DNA from: Rebecca billardiae RCC1528
Lineage: Eukaryota; Haptophyta
Assembly: GCA_965240325.2 (NCBI GenBank)
Contig: OZ251227.1
Span: 3,410,001 to 3,474,000, forward strand
Length of the DNA: 64,000 nt
Direction: 5' to 3'
This document shows positions 1 to 9,509 of the stretch, piece by piece. A program made the translations under genes and the position numbers. The notes below the pieces were generated by a model. The model searched no databases. It was not told the origin of the DNA and worked only from the letters and a program-made list of their open reading frames with translations. Each line of letters opens with the position of its first letter. Position 1 is the stretch's first letter.

Positions 1-1455
1 CGCGCGCTCTTCGTGCCCATCTCGCCCGACCTGAGGCGTCCGCGCGAGCCCGCCTCCGATCCGGGCCGCGCGGCGGCGGCGCACGGCGCGGACGGCGGCG
101 AGGCGGGTCCGTTCAGCGACCCGCCGCGCCGCACGGCGGGCGAGGCGGCGGGCGCGGCCTTCTCGGCGGCGGCGGCGGCGCTCTCGGCGGCGGCCGAGCC
201 GGTGACCAAGTCGATCCTCGGCGCGACGTTGGACGCGCCCGCGGCCGCGGAGGCCGAGGCGGCGGGCGAAGCGCGCAACGGCGGCGCGCGCGCGGCGCCG
301 CCCGCCGCGGCCGCCGCGCCGCACGCGGACGAGGCGGCGCGCGGCGGCGCGGGGACGATGCAGCTCAGCAGCCGCAAGGGCGGGGCGATGTCGCGCCTCA
401 CGCCCGCCGTGCGCTGCGCCGTGCTCGTCTTCGTCCTGCTCCTCGCCGTGGGCACGTGGGCGGTGTGCGCGCTCGCCGCGAGCCATGGGCGCGGCGACGC
501 GGCCGGCGGCGGCGCGGCCGGCGGCGGCGACGTGGACGTGGGCGGGGCCGAGGGCGCCGACGGCGGCGCGCCGCCGCACGGCGCCGACTTCTTCGCCGGC
601 GTGGACGCCGACGCCGCCGCCGCCGGCCGGCCGCACCGCCTGGGCGCGCGGCTCGGCAGCCACGGCGGCGGCGGCGGCGGCGGCGGTGCGGAGGCGCATC
701 ACTACGCATACACGACGCTCGCGCGCTCTGGGGAGTCGCTGGGCCACTCGGACCTGATCGGCTGCCAGCCGCCGGCGCACGGCGACCTGCGGCTGACGAC
801 GTACCCGGAGGGCCTGCTGCTCGTCTTCGAGAAGGCGTCCGAGCGCAAGAAGAGCGCTGCCGCGGCGCGGGGCGGCGGCAGGCGGCAGCCGGTGGCGACG
901 TCGCTCGTGCCGTCCGGCATGCAGCCGGCGGCGGGCGGCGGCAACGGCACCTGGGGCACGGTGTGCGCGCACGGCTTCGTGAACAACGACCACGGCGCGC
1001 AGGTGGCGTGCAGGCAGCTCGGGTACGCCGACGGCGCGTACACCGTCGCCGACGGCGAGCGCGTCCGCCTCGCGCGCGACGGCGTCGTCGCCGGCCCGGC
1101 GCCGCTGCACGGCACCGGCCACGGCGCGCGATACGTGGCGCCCTACGTGCCGCACGCGACGCGCGCGGTGGCGGCGACGCTGCCCATCAACGCGCAGTGG
1201 CTGGCGTGCTCGGGGAAGGAGAGCAGGCTGGAGCAGTGCGCGGTGCGGCCGTACGCCACCAACTGGGTCGTGCCCGCCTGCGCGCACGGCGCGCACGACA
1301 TCGTGCTGCACTGCGCGGGCGAGCGAGACCCAGCCGCTGCGGCGCGCGAGGAGAGCCTCTGCCCCGTGGCACTGCCGGAGGACGCGGCCGTGCCGGCCGA
1401 CGCGGCGGGCGCGGTCGTGGTCGACGCGGACCTGTCCGGCGTGGGCGCGGCGTGA
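1..1455 (+). CDS. SRCR-domain single-pass membrane protein, 5'-partial
   Basis: The frame is open from base 1 to the stop at 1453-1455 (484 codons visible), so the gene may start left of the window. The first internal ATG is at 358; starting there puts a basic stretch just before a hydrophobic helix (AVLVFVLLLAVGTWAVCAL, about 415-475) and would give a signal-anchor protein. After a low-complexity Gly/Ala stalk comes a scavenger receptor cysteine-rich (SRCR) domain, about 780-1340. It shows WGTVCAHGF followed by ACRQLGY, then WLACSGKESRLEQC and a final LHC, the classic SRCR order. SRCR domains are extracellular ligand-binding modules, so the C-terminal part is probably outside the cell or in a lumen. 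The ligand is unknown. The domain call is firm; the true N-terminus is not resolved. Confidence 0.8.
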   Translation, partial: RALFVPISPDLRRPREPASDPGRAAAAHGADGGEAGPFSDPPRRTAGEAAGAAFSAAAAALSAAAEPVTKSILGATLDAPAAAEAEAAGEARNGGARAAPPAAAAAPHADEAARGGAGTMQLSSRKGGAMSRLTPAVRCAVLVFVLLLAVGTWAVCALAASHGRGDAAGGGAAGGGDVDVGGAEGADGGAPPHGADFFAGVDADAAAAGRPHRLGARLGSHGGGGGGGGAEAHHYAYTTLARSGESLGHSDLIGCQPPAHGDLRLTTYPEGLLLVFEKASERKKSAAAARGGGRRQPVATSLVPSGMQPAAGGGNGTWGTVCAHGFVNNDHGAQVACRQLGYADGAYTVADGERVRLARDGVVAGPAPLHGTGHGARYVAPYVPHATRAVAATLPINAQWLACSGKESRLEQCAVRPYATNWVVPACAHGAHDIVLHCAGERDPAAAAREESLCPVALPEDAAVPADAAGAVVVDADLSGVGAA

Positions 1456-1712
1456 GCGCACGCGCGCGCCGGGGGGGGGGACGCCGCCGGCGAGCGCGCG
1501 ACGGGGCCGCCGCGGCGGTGTGGCGTGATTGATGACGGCTGGGCCGCCGCTGGGCGCGTGGCCGGAGTTGACTGATGAGAGAGAGTCCGCGCGGGGCCGC
1601 GCTGGCACCTGGCTGGCTGGCAGCGCCTCGCTCGGACACGGGCAGGAGTGTCGTCATTATGATCCGAATGTTCTGACGAAGCCTCGATCCGACGACGAAG
1701 CCGTCCGCGAGC

Positions 1713-1743
<31 letters not shown>

Positions 1744-2056
1744 ATAATCGCGATATATGCTGACGCTGATTAATTATCATACACATACACACACATATAT
1801 ATATGACCGCGTTCCGCGGTCCTTTTCTGCATAGAATCAACGCAGTTGGGGGCCCGCGGTGGCCGTGCAATCGCGGCTCTCCGCCGTAGTGGCAGTTCGC
1901 CAGTTGAAGTCGGTTCTGAGATGACTGAAGCTATATTAGTCCGACCGTCGCCCTGCCTGCGCGACCGCGAGACTCATTCACACTTCACACAATCACAGCA
2001 GCGGACCTGAGACCGCACCCGGCACCGGTCGTCAAATCGGACGTCCGTCTGACAAC

Positions 2057-2202
2057 TAGCTGCCAAATGTCCAACTGGCTGATCAGCTCGGATCCGACCC
2101 GTCCGCGATCGTGCCATCGGCATCGGAATTACTACTAGTAGCTGCCAAACTGTGTCCAACTCTGGCTGATCAGCTCGGATCCGACCCGTCCGCGATCGTG
2201 CC
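2057..2202. repeat. Imperfect local direct duplication
   Basis: A segment of about 59-64 bases starting TAGCTGCCAAA and ending CCGCGATCGTGCC occurs at 2057-2115 and again at 2139-2202, with a few inserted bases in the second copy. It is noncoding as far as can be seen. Confidence 0.8.
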
Positions 2203-3097
2203 GAGTGAGTCGTGCCGCGGAGCTCGGAGTACTGAAGGAGTCGGGTGTGACAGCAGGGTGCTTTAGCGCTGCGGCCCGTGCCAGCCAACGACCAGACGTA
2301 CTCTGGCCACTTGACCCGTTGCACGGGTGAGTGTCAGAGTGACCGTACGCCCTGCCTAGTGCCTACCGCGCGCGCCGCGCGACCGGCGACTCGGGGTGAT
2401 GGAGAGCGGATGGCGACAGCAGCAGCAGTCCTCATGAAGACGATGAAACTGGCGGCACGGGTGCACGAGGTGGCAGGCGAAAGCGCGCCGACGAGACCGC
2501 ATTTGACACACCTGAGCCGCACGCGCGTGCCGTCGCCGAGCCGGGCGAGCGCTGCAAACGCGCAACCGTACCGCGCGCGCCACGACGGCGCGGCACTAGC
2601 TGATGCAGGCCGTACTGCCGGCACTGCTTCTGCGATCATGCGCCACGGTCGCAGCTGACTGCGTGAGCAGCAAGCGGGAGGCGGGTCCGGAGGCACGTGC
2701 AGGCGCCGTCCCGCATATGATCCGCCATCGCCCATCGTGCCGGGGCACGTCACCTCCGACGATCCGGATGTGGCCCAGTCCGGACGTCACGCGATCCGGG
2801 AAGACGAGTACGATTCGCTCGTAACGAACCGTTACACTAATGTCACGTCCAGCTGACGTCCAGATCGCACTTTACTTAAGGGAATCAGCTGGGCGCGGTT
2901 TTTTTTGGCCTGATAGACCTCTCAATGCGATCTCAAAAACTCGAAACTCGGTCTCCGCCAGCCCTAAAAATCGCCCCCCGTCCCTTTTTTTCCGCCGCCC
3001 CCCGTCCCTTTTTTCTTGATCAAAGATCTTTTTGAAACGTGGTTCGGGCCCGCTGGTGCGGGCTCCACGCTGCGCGCTCCGCCCTGCACCGCGGGCC

Positions 3098-3151
3098 ATA
3101 AGTATCGTCAGCATATATATTATATATAATATATATGCTGACGATACTTAT
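3098..3151. repeat. Perfect 54-bp palindrome between convergent genes
   Basis: A 23-base arm at 3098-3120 is exactly reverse-complementary to 3129-3151. The 8 bases between are alternating T/A and self-complementary, so the whole 54 bases are one palindrome. Each arm contains ATGCTGACGATA reading outward. It could extrude as a cruciform or fold as an RNA hairpin in either transcript's 3' region. Confidence 0.9.
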
Positions 3152-3509
3152 ATTATTTGTATAACATCATCGATCTGCTGATATAGTATATATATGTTTT
3201 TAACAATAATAACTATTATATAAGACTGTAGTAGTAGTGTTTGATTAGCAGGGGCCGGGGGCGGGCCGGGCCCGCCCGGGGGGGGGGGGGGTCGCCCGCA
3301 GCGCGTCGGCCCGAGCCCGAGCCCGAGCCCGAGTCCGAGGGACGGACGACGACGGTCCCAGCAGGTCACTGGCTGCCGCGCCAATTATACCGTTAACCGT
3401 ATGTCGCCTAAGGTCGAGTCTCAGTCTCACTCATCATCAATCGTCGTCGTACTGATCAGCATGATGGCTGCCATGATCGTGGCGCCTCGCGCTCCAGCCC
3501 GCCGCGCTG

Positions 3510-4358
3510 TCACATGTACTTGTCCAGCCCCGTGCCCGCCTCCACCGGCAGGCCAAAGGTGTCCCGTATCGCCTCGACCAGCGCTGCCTCGGTGCGGAGC
3601 TCGCGCCTGTCGACGAGCTCCCCTCCTAGGCTCCTGCGCACAAGCTCGTCATTGAGGAGGTGGCACTTCTCGTCTCGGCCGGACGCGCTATCCCGCACGA
3701 GCCGCGCGAGAAAGAGCTGGTTGGTGAAGCGCGCCGTGGGCGCGGTGCACGAGAACCAGTTGGACAGGTCGAGGTCGGGCGCCGTCTCCCACCGGTCGGT
3801 CTTCCACTCGTAGAGCGCGCGCCACCGCGACGGGTCCTTGCGATCCTGCACCTCGAGCACGGTGTCCCGTCCGGCGAGGCGCGTGCGGAATGTGCCGTCT
3901 GCCAGGGTCTGGGGCACCCCGTCCGCGACACGCACCGGCGAGATGCTATTCGTGCCTGCGAAGCCCACGTCTGCAATGTACACGCCGTCGTCGAGGGTCA
4001 CGTGGAGCATCATGTGCGTGAAGGGTGTCCGCTGCTCCGGCGCCTTGCCCCAGCGCACGCGGCAGAGGACGGGCTCGACCTGGAAGCCGATGTCGGAGAG
4101 CGCGTGCTGTAGCAGCGTGTTCTGCTCGAAGCAGTAGCCGCCGCGCCCCTCGACGACGAGCTTGTGGAACACGTCGCCGGCGTCCATGGACACGGTCCCG
4201 CCCCGGACCACGTCGAGGTTCTCAAAGGGCACGGCGCGGGACTGCGCCTCCATGAGCGTGGACAGCAGCGCGAGCGTCGGCGCGAGACCGCTCGGGTCCG
4301 GACGCGGCACGTTGACGCGCCGCAGGTAGTCGCCAAGCCTGAAGGCCGCGGCGACCAT
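3510..4358 (-). CDS. Arylamine N-acetyltransferase
   Basis: A 282-aa intronless protein of the NAT family, close to the usual 270-290 aa. These cytosolic enzymes move an acetyl (or other acyl) group from acyl-CoA to arylamine or hydrazine substrates through a Cys-His-Asp triad. The family signature GRGGYCFEQN carries the nucleophile Cys76. His115 lies in TPFTHMMLHV and Asp130 in IADVGF, so the triad is complete. The chosen start is the Met at 4358, which opens MVAAAFRLGDYLRRV and fits the family N-terminus. An upstream in-frame Met at 4421 would add 21 residues not expected for the family. The gene converges with the SRCR gene. Its physiological substrate cannot be told from sequence. Confidence 0.93.
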   Translation of the reverse strand: MVAAAFRLGDYLRRVNVPRPDPSGLAPTLALLSTLMEAQSRAVPFENLDVVRGGTVSMDAGDVFHKLVVEGRGGYCFEQNTLLQHALSDIGFQVEPVLCRVRWGKAPEQRTPFTHMMLHVTLDDGVYIADVGFAGTNSISPVRVADGVPQTLADGTFRTRLAGRDTVLEVQDRKDPSRWRALYEWKTDRWETAPDLDLSNWFSCTAPTARFTNQLFLARLVRDSASGRDEKCHLLNDELVRRSLGGELVDRRELRTEAALVEAIRDTFGLPVEAGTGLDKYM

Positions 4359-5165
4359 GCTGATGATGATTGATTTGACGACTACGAGCGCAGCATCAGT
4401 CGTGATCCAGTTCTTCAGCATCGACGACCGCGGCTCGACCGACCAAGGGGGTTCAATGACCGACTACCTGTACAACACAGTAGTAAAGGGCCGAGCCACT
4501 ATAAAAAAACCCATCGTTTTGGTCAAAACTGGGCGCAAAGTCTGGTCTTTCTGCCGGCGGATCGCGTGATGGCAGAGGAGCACTGCAGCTGCGCCTTCTC
4601 CCCCGGGGGACCCGGCGCCAGCGGCGCGGCGCGCGCGCGGCTGCGACTCGGCGCTCGCGCTCGACCCGTACGACAGCCGCACCGGACTCGCTGCGCCCCT
4701 TGGCTCGCTTGCCCACAGAGCGCCGCGCGGACCTGGCATGCGTGTCGCGGCCTGCACGCGCGAGGTGCCAATCTCAAATTTGTGCGACGTTCAGGGCGGC
4801 GAGGTCGGCACCGTCGACGAGTAGGATGGGTTCTTGACCTCCGCACGTCCCACGCGGAAGTCAAGAGCGCGTCGGAGCGGCCGGGGACCGCGACCTCGTC
4901 GCTGTGAACGTAGCACAAATTCGCGCACGTGGGCCGTGGGCACGTCGGCACGATGCAGCGCTGCCTGACAGTTACAGTGGCTTAACCGCTTACATGCGGA
5001 CTACTGTTTACTATAAGAATAAGAGACGCACACAGCTCAGGCGGGCGGGATACGACGGACCGTAGTACTTTACTTTACCTGAGTACGGTACTACAGTGCT
5101 GACGTACTGAATGTCGTCGAGTCGCCCTGTCATGCATCAGCTCACATCAGTGGACGAGACCAGGA
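4359..5165. other. Intergenic region, no convincing gene
   Basis: It contains the upstream region of the N-acetyltransferase and the 3' flank of the GT90 gene. A TATAAAAAAA-like stretch sits near 4499-4510. Small ORFs are Arg/Ala-rich GC artefacts. I see no RNA gene or mobile element. Confidence 0.5.
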
Positions 5166-6530
5166 TTATGCATACGGGCGGGCCACCCACTTCAGGAAGA
5201 GAGCAGGGTCCAACTTGCCCAGTGCCTTGCGGACAACGTGCAGGACCGCCACTATCACCCTCCGTTCAGATGCAGCAGAGTTGCCATACACCCTCAAGAT
5301 GTGAGACCTCGCATTGCGCGTGATGTTTTCGGCCTGTTCCAAGTGCTCTTCACACCAAGCCAGCTTGTCCCCAAGGTCTGCCCAGCTAGGCTGGACTGGC
5401 ACATAGTGCACCCAGGGCACTAGCGCTCCCTGCAGCGCCCACGTCTCTTTCGTGGGTGGTGGCATCAGCACCACGCTCCCACTCAGCAGCATCCATGAAA
5501 GCCCTGTGGCCACATCATTGCCCTCTGCAGACAGCAGGTACCTGCACTGGCGCATCTCCTCCACAGAGAGCTTGCCCTTGCCAAAGTCGGCCACTCCCAC
5601 TGCATCAACTAATTTGCCAACGTAGCCCACATCAATGCGGACCCCACCTGTCCCCTGCGCCCTGCTCACTCCTCCCCATGTGCGCACCAGGGCAAGTCTG
5701 TCCGATCTGGGCAGGCTTGGGCAGGTAGAGGCGGTTCCACGTTCTTTCGCACGACTGGCCATCTTGCTGCACTTCACTTCAGCACGGAGTCTTTTAGCAG
5801 TACGCCCAGTGGGGGCGCCTCTCCAGGGGGCACACCGCTTGCGTTGGAGGAAGGGCAGCGGATGGCCTTTCTGCAGATCCAGCACAGCTTGCAGCCCAGA
5901 TGTGTGGCGGCCTTGAGTGAGAGGTAGTAGCACACCAGGGCCGCCTCCAACCAGGCGTGCCTTTGTCAGAACAGGCATGCCTGCCACATCGAGGCCAGGG
6001 AATGTGTCACCAAGGAGGAACCACCATAGCCAATCACGCTCTGCTGCAACGTGCACGCCTGCCCTGCTGTCACTGCTCAGTGCCGCCAAGTACGCTTCCA
6101 GTGAGCAGACTAGCTCAGTAACGGCGACTCGAGTATAGCCGGCTGCCAGGCATGCCTTCATCTCTGCGAGCGTGAGAGCCCTGTGCCAGTGTAACTTCAG
6201 GGCCTCCGGGCAGTTGGTCACGTTCACCGCGTTGAGGCGTTCCTCACCCAGCCGTTGCACTGTCATCGCGTTGGAGTGGTCACCGTCCCCCGTGGCAGAT
6301 TCACGCTCTGCGATCGCGAGTGCAGCGGCGCCATCGACTGTGGCCGCCAGTGATGGGCCGACGTAATGCTTGACTCGCCACAGCTCGTTCTCGCTGAGCC
6401 CCGTCAGAGGGAACGCTGGCATGCCCTCGGCCCAGCGCGCCGAGCAAGCTGGCCAGAGGCTGTCCACACGATGCCCCCCATCATCTGCATCGGCTGCGAG
6501 CAGCAGGACGAACACGAGGTGAGCCGCCAT
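5166..6530 (-). CDS. GT90 (CAP10-type) protein O-glycosyltransferase
   Basis: A 454-aa protein in one exon. It starts with a short signal-like segment (MAAHLVFVLLLAADA), so it is probably a secretory-pathway enzyme. The C-terminal half matches the CAP10/GT90 fold (Rumi, KDELC and plant homologues). Seen are the APWRGAPTG block, then an acidic and Lys-rich lead-in to CRYLLSAEGNDVATG and LLSGSVVLMPPP, then VPWVHYVPVQ and a tail with ITRNARSHILRVYG. In characterised relatives this domain transfers glucose or xylose from a UDP-sugar to protein or glycan acceptors in the ER or Golgi. The upstream in-frame extension to 6758 is Arg/Pro-rich and would bury the signal, so the Met at 6530 was preferred. 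Donor and acceptor are unknown. Confidence 0.8.
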   Translation of the reverse strand: MAAHLVFVLLLAADADDGGHRVDSLWPACSARWAEGMPAFPLTGLSENELWRVKHYVGPSLAATVDGAAALAIAERESATGDGDHSNAMTVQRLGEERLNAVNVTNCPEALKLHWHRALTLAEMKACLAAGYTRVAVTELVCSLEAYLAALSSDSRAGVHVAAERDWLWWFLLGDTFPGLDVAGMPVLTKARLVGGGPGVLLPLTQGRHTSGLQAVLDLQKGHPLPFLQRKRCAPWRGAPTGRTAKRLRAEVKCSKMASRAKERGTASTCPSLPRSDRLALVRTWGGVSRAQGTGGVRIDVGYVGKLVDAVGVADFGKGKLSVEEMRQCRYLLSAEGNDVATGLSWMLLSGSVVLMPPPTKETWALQGALVPWVHYVPVQPSWADLGDKLAWCEEHLEQAENITRNARSHILRVYGNSAASERRVIVAVLHVVRKALGKLDPALFLKWVARPYA

Positions 6531-6876
6531 AAGGTGTGGGTGCGGGGGTCGCGCACGGGCGTCGGCCGCGCCAAAAATTAATACGGAAAATTGCCTCGCG
6601 TTCGGGGCTTCAAGGGCTGGCGTTCCCGGGCCCCGGCCCTGTGTAGTGTCCGAGTGTCTGGTAATCTCTCTCCTCCGGACTGCCGCCATCGTACCTGGGC
6701 GGGCCCACGCCTTCGTGCGCCCGCTCGTGCGTACCGGTGCCGGTGGACGAATGCCCAAAGCTCAGGTGCCTTGCCACCCTCTCCAACATGCGGTTCATGG
6801 TTTACTAGGTGAACCTGCTGATGGCTTTATTGACCCACTGTCGACACTCGTCGGCGTCATCGGATCATTGTCTGTG
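6531..6876. other. Short intergenic gap, nothing recognised
   Basis: These 346 bases lie between the GT90 start and the stop of the next minus-strand gene. They should hold the GT90 promoter and the neighbour's 3' end. No repeat, RNA gene or clear motif is visible. Confidence 0.5.
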
Positions 6877-8052
6877 TCAGTCCATCGGCGGCGTCGGCGT
6901 CTGGTCGTTCAGCACGGTGCGGTGCTGCCGCAGATCGGCGCGGCCCTGGTCGCGGTACACGGCGTTGGCCGCGACGGCGAGCACACCCACCACGACCAGC
7001 AGGAGCGCGGCGACGCCGGCGACTCTGGGCAGCGTCGCGGCCGGGTCGGCGCGCGCCGCGGACGCGACGAGAGCGGGCGCGCCGTCCGCTGCCATGCCGC
7101 TGCTGCCGCCCTCGGCCGGCGGGCAGAGCTCGTTGACGCGGTCGAGCGCGGCCTGCGCCTTGTACCGCGCGCCCGACGGCGAGGTGAGGTCCTGGTGCGC
7201 GTCGATGTACGCCTGGTACACCGCGCGCAGGTGCCGGTTCGTCCGGCCGCAGTCGAGCTCGATCCCCTCGAGGCCGTGCGGGTCGCGCGAGACGGCCGAG
7301 GCGAACGCCCACGCGCAGATGCACCAGTGACCGCCCGGATGGACGACGCGCGAGAGGTCGTTGGCGTCGTGCGCGGCGCTGGTGCGCAGGAACTCGTCCG
7401 ACATCGTCACGCACACCTCGTGGTACCTGCGCCACCAGGCGAGGCGCGGCGCGGTGGGCGGGCGAGGGAAGCGGGGGGGGGGCGCTCAGCTCGGCGCGCA
7501 TCGCATGCACGGAATGCGCGCTCGGCCGCCGCGGCAGCGCGCGCACCCGCCGTCGGACGGCGACCACGCGCACGAGCCGGTGCGCGTCCAGCCGGTCGTG
7601 GTGCCATCGTTCGCCTGCGTGCACGACTTGAGCGGCGTCTCGGCCAGGCTCATGTCGAAGCCCGTGCGGTCGCACGTGAGGCGCGCGCTCGCGCCGCGCA
7701 GCATCGCGTCCAAGCGCTCGGCGCTCATGCGGTTCTCGGCGAAGCGGAAGCCGTCGCCGACGAAGTCGCCGCCGGCGAAGATGAACGAGTGGTGCTGATC
7801 GCCGTACGCGCACTGGAAGTACCTCATCAGCTCGTCGTCGTACTCCGCCCACGTGTTCTGCGCGAAGCAGAGACCGACCGATGCAAACCGCGTGAGCGCG
7901 ATGCCGGTGCACGGGCAGCCCTTCCAGCCGAAGAGCGCGACGGGCGAGTCGTGGATGGCCCGCTGCACCTCCTCCAGCCGGCGCGGCGGGAGCAGCGCGT
8001 CGCACCCCGAGCGCGCGCCCAGGCCGCCGAGCACGACCAGCCCCAGCAGCAT
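6877..8052 (-). CDS. Glutaredoxin-like/DUF2237 membrane protein, 2 exons
   Basis: Exons are 8052-7547 and 7426-6877; the 120-nt intron (7427-7546) begins GTGCGCG and ends GCAG. Joining in phase 2 gives 351 aa and restores the DUF2237 block SDGGYHEVCVTMSDEFL, strong support for the splice. The protein starts with a signal peptide (MLLGLVVLGGLGARSG). Residues about 25-125 resemble glutaredoxin, but with GWKGCPCTGIA at the active-site position. The DUF2237 domain follows, with TPLKSC, GWTRTGSC, the spliced block, then HDANDLS and HPGGHWCICAWAF. A C-terminal hydrophobic helix (VAGVAALLLVVVGVLAVAA) makes it likely membrane-anchored in a secretory compartment. DUF2237 has no firm function that I can cite. 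The redox role is inferred only from the Cys-rich active-site-like motif. Confidence 0.78.
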
Positions 8053-9509
8053 GCTCGCTGGACGGGCGCGCGGTGCTGCGTTGCTGGCGAGATTCGAGCA
8101 GTCGCGCGAGGGACGGAGTGGCGGCTTCTCGACACGGAGCGTTGCGCCAGCTGGACAAACGCGAAGGGACCCACCGTCCACTCGTCCAGGATCCTTGGAC
8201 TTGTGGAGGGCCCCGGCGAGACCTGCACTCGGATCGGGGCCCTCTCCCGCTGTGCCGCTTGCGGCGCACGCCTGACCGGTGCGGCGGGCGACGTGTGCGC
8301 ACGCCGTGCAGCTCGCGGCGCGTGCGCGTTGGCTAGATGGCACACGTCTCCCGACGCACAAGTCGAATGACCGCAGCTGGGATGCCCTTTCGCGCCGCAA
8401 GGACGCTTGCGAGGCCGGTCGCGCGGCCGAGCGGCGTGGCCGTGCCGCCTGCACGCAGTGCGCCCATGGACTTGGCTTCGCCGCGCGCGCTGAGGCTGGC
8501 GAGCGTCACGGCCGGATTCTACGACGCGCGCGACGCGCCATCTGCCTGCTTCCTTGCCTCCGACGCACGTTTTCTGCGGGCAGCGGCGACTCGCCCGCCC
8601 ATGCGGCGGCGAGCCGCCATCCACCGCGCTTCGCCCTAAACAGAGCGCGGAACATTTCGTTTTGAAAAGCGCAGATCTGAAAAGACCGGAGGGCGTTTGT
8701 CCAGCTGGCGCAACGCCCCTGAAGGGTCTCGACACGTGCACGGGGCCGCGAACTACTTGGCAACCTTGGGCGTCCGGTGCTCACCAACTTGGCAACTTGG
8801 GCGCTTTCGGCCCCGGACCCATCGATTCGAGAGCGGAGCCGTCCGATCCGACGCCGACCCGGCTGGCGGCTGCCGACTGGCGAAGGACTGCCAGCTGCTC
8901 CGGTCAAGCTGTCCGACTGACTCAGTCCACACTCACCGTACGTGAAACCAGCATCGCAGATCATCAATATGTTATGGCGGCGGCCTGGCCGGGCTGGCCG
9001 GATGGTCTGCCGGCAGGGACAAAGGACACACGCAGCCGCCCCGCCAGGCCGGAGGCCCCAGGCCCCAGGCCCGCCCTGGCGACGACCCGCCAGCTGAGAG
9101 GCGTGCGCCCGAGTACGGGTTGGCACCAGAATGGCAGCGGCAGGCCTCCGAAGCCCGAGCCGCGGCCGCGCACCGCCGGCGGGCGCCTGTCCGCCCATTC
9201 GGCCCAACCGCCCAACCGGCACTCCGGCGGCGGCAGATATGATAATGAGTGCCGCAGGACGACGACGTCAGCGCGATCGATCGACGCTCGGCGCCTGCCG
9301 CGGCCGAGGCCGCGGCTGCGCCGACCGCCCGCCGTCGCCGAGCGGCAGCCCCGCTCTGAGCAACACTCGCCCGGCCCGGGCTCGGTGCGGGTAGCAGCGG
9401 CGGCACCGCCGGCAGCGGCGGCGCCGCCCGGCGGCTCCGCCGGTGCGTCGCGCGCGCCGCGTCCGTCGCGCCACGCTGCGCGGCCCCAGCGCTGGGAGCG
9501 CGCGGCCGC
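8053..9509. other. Intergenic region with an inverted 24-bp repeat, no convincing gene
   Basis: It separates the 5' end of the Grx/DUF2237 gene from the 3' end of the beta-helix gene. Apart from the exact inverted repeat at 8139-8162 and 8693-8716, I see no structure. ORFs on both strands are compositional and carry no recognisable domain. Confidence 0.5.
8139..8716. promoter_or_regulatory. Exact 24-bp inverted repeat pair upstream of the Grx/DUF2237 gene
   Basis: Bases 8139-8162 are the exact reverse complement of 8693-8716; the core reads TTTGTCCAGCTGGCGC on the plus strand of the second copy. The first copy lies 87 bases upstream of the ATG at 8052. A length of 24 with no mismatch is unlikely by chance, even at this GC content. 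A promoter or 5'-UTR element is an inference. Confidence 0.5.

Larger units (their letters stand above)
1456..3509. other. Intergenic region between convergent genes, no convincing gene
   Basis: It lies between the 3' ends of the SRCR gene (+) and the N-acetyltransferase gene (-). It holds a short (TA)n at 1712-1738, a duplicated segment (2057-2202), two copies of a C-run/T-run motif (about 2975-3015), a perfect 54-bp palindrome (3098-3151), a poly-G run (3280-3291) and a CCCGAG hexamer repeat (3309-3339). Small ORFs here have no recognisable domain. Confidence 0.6.
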
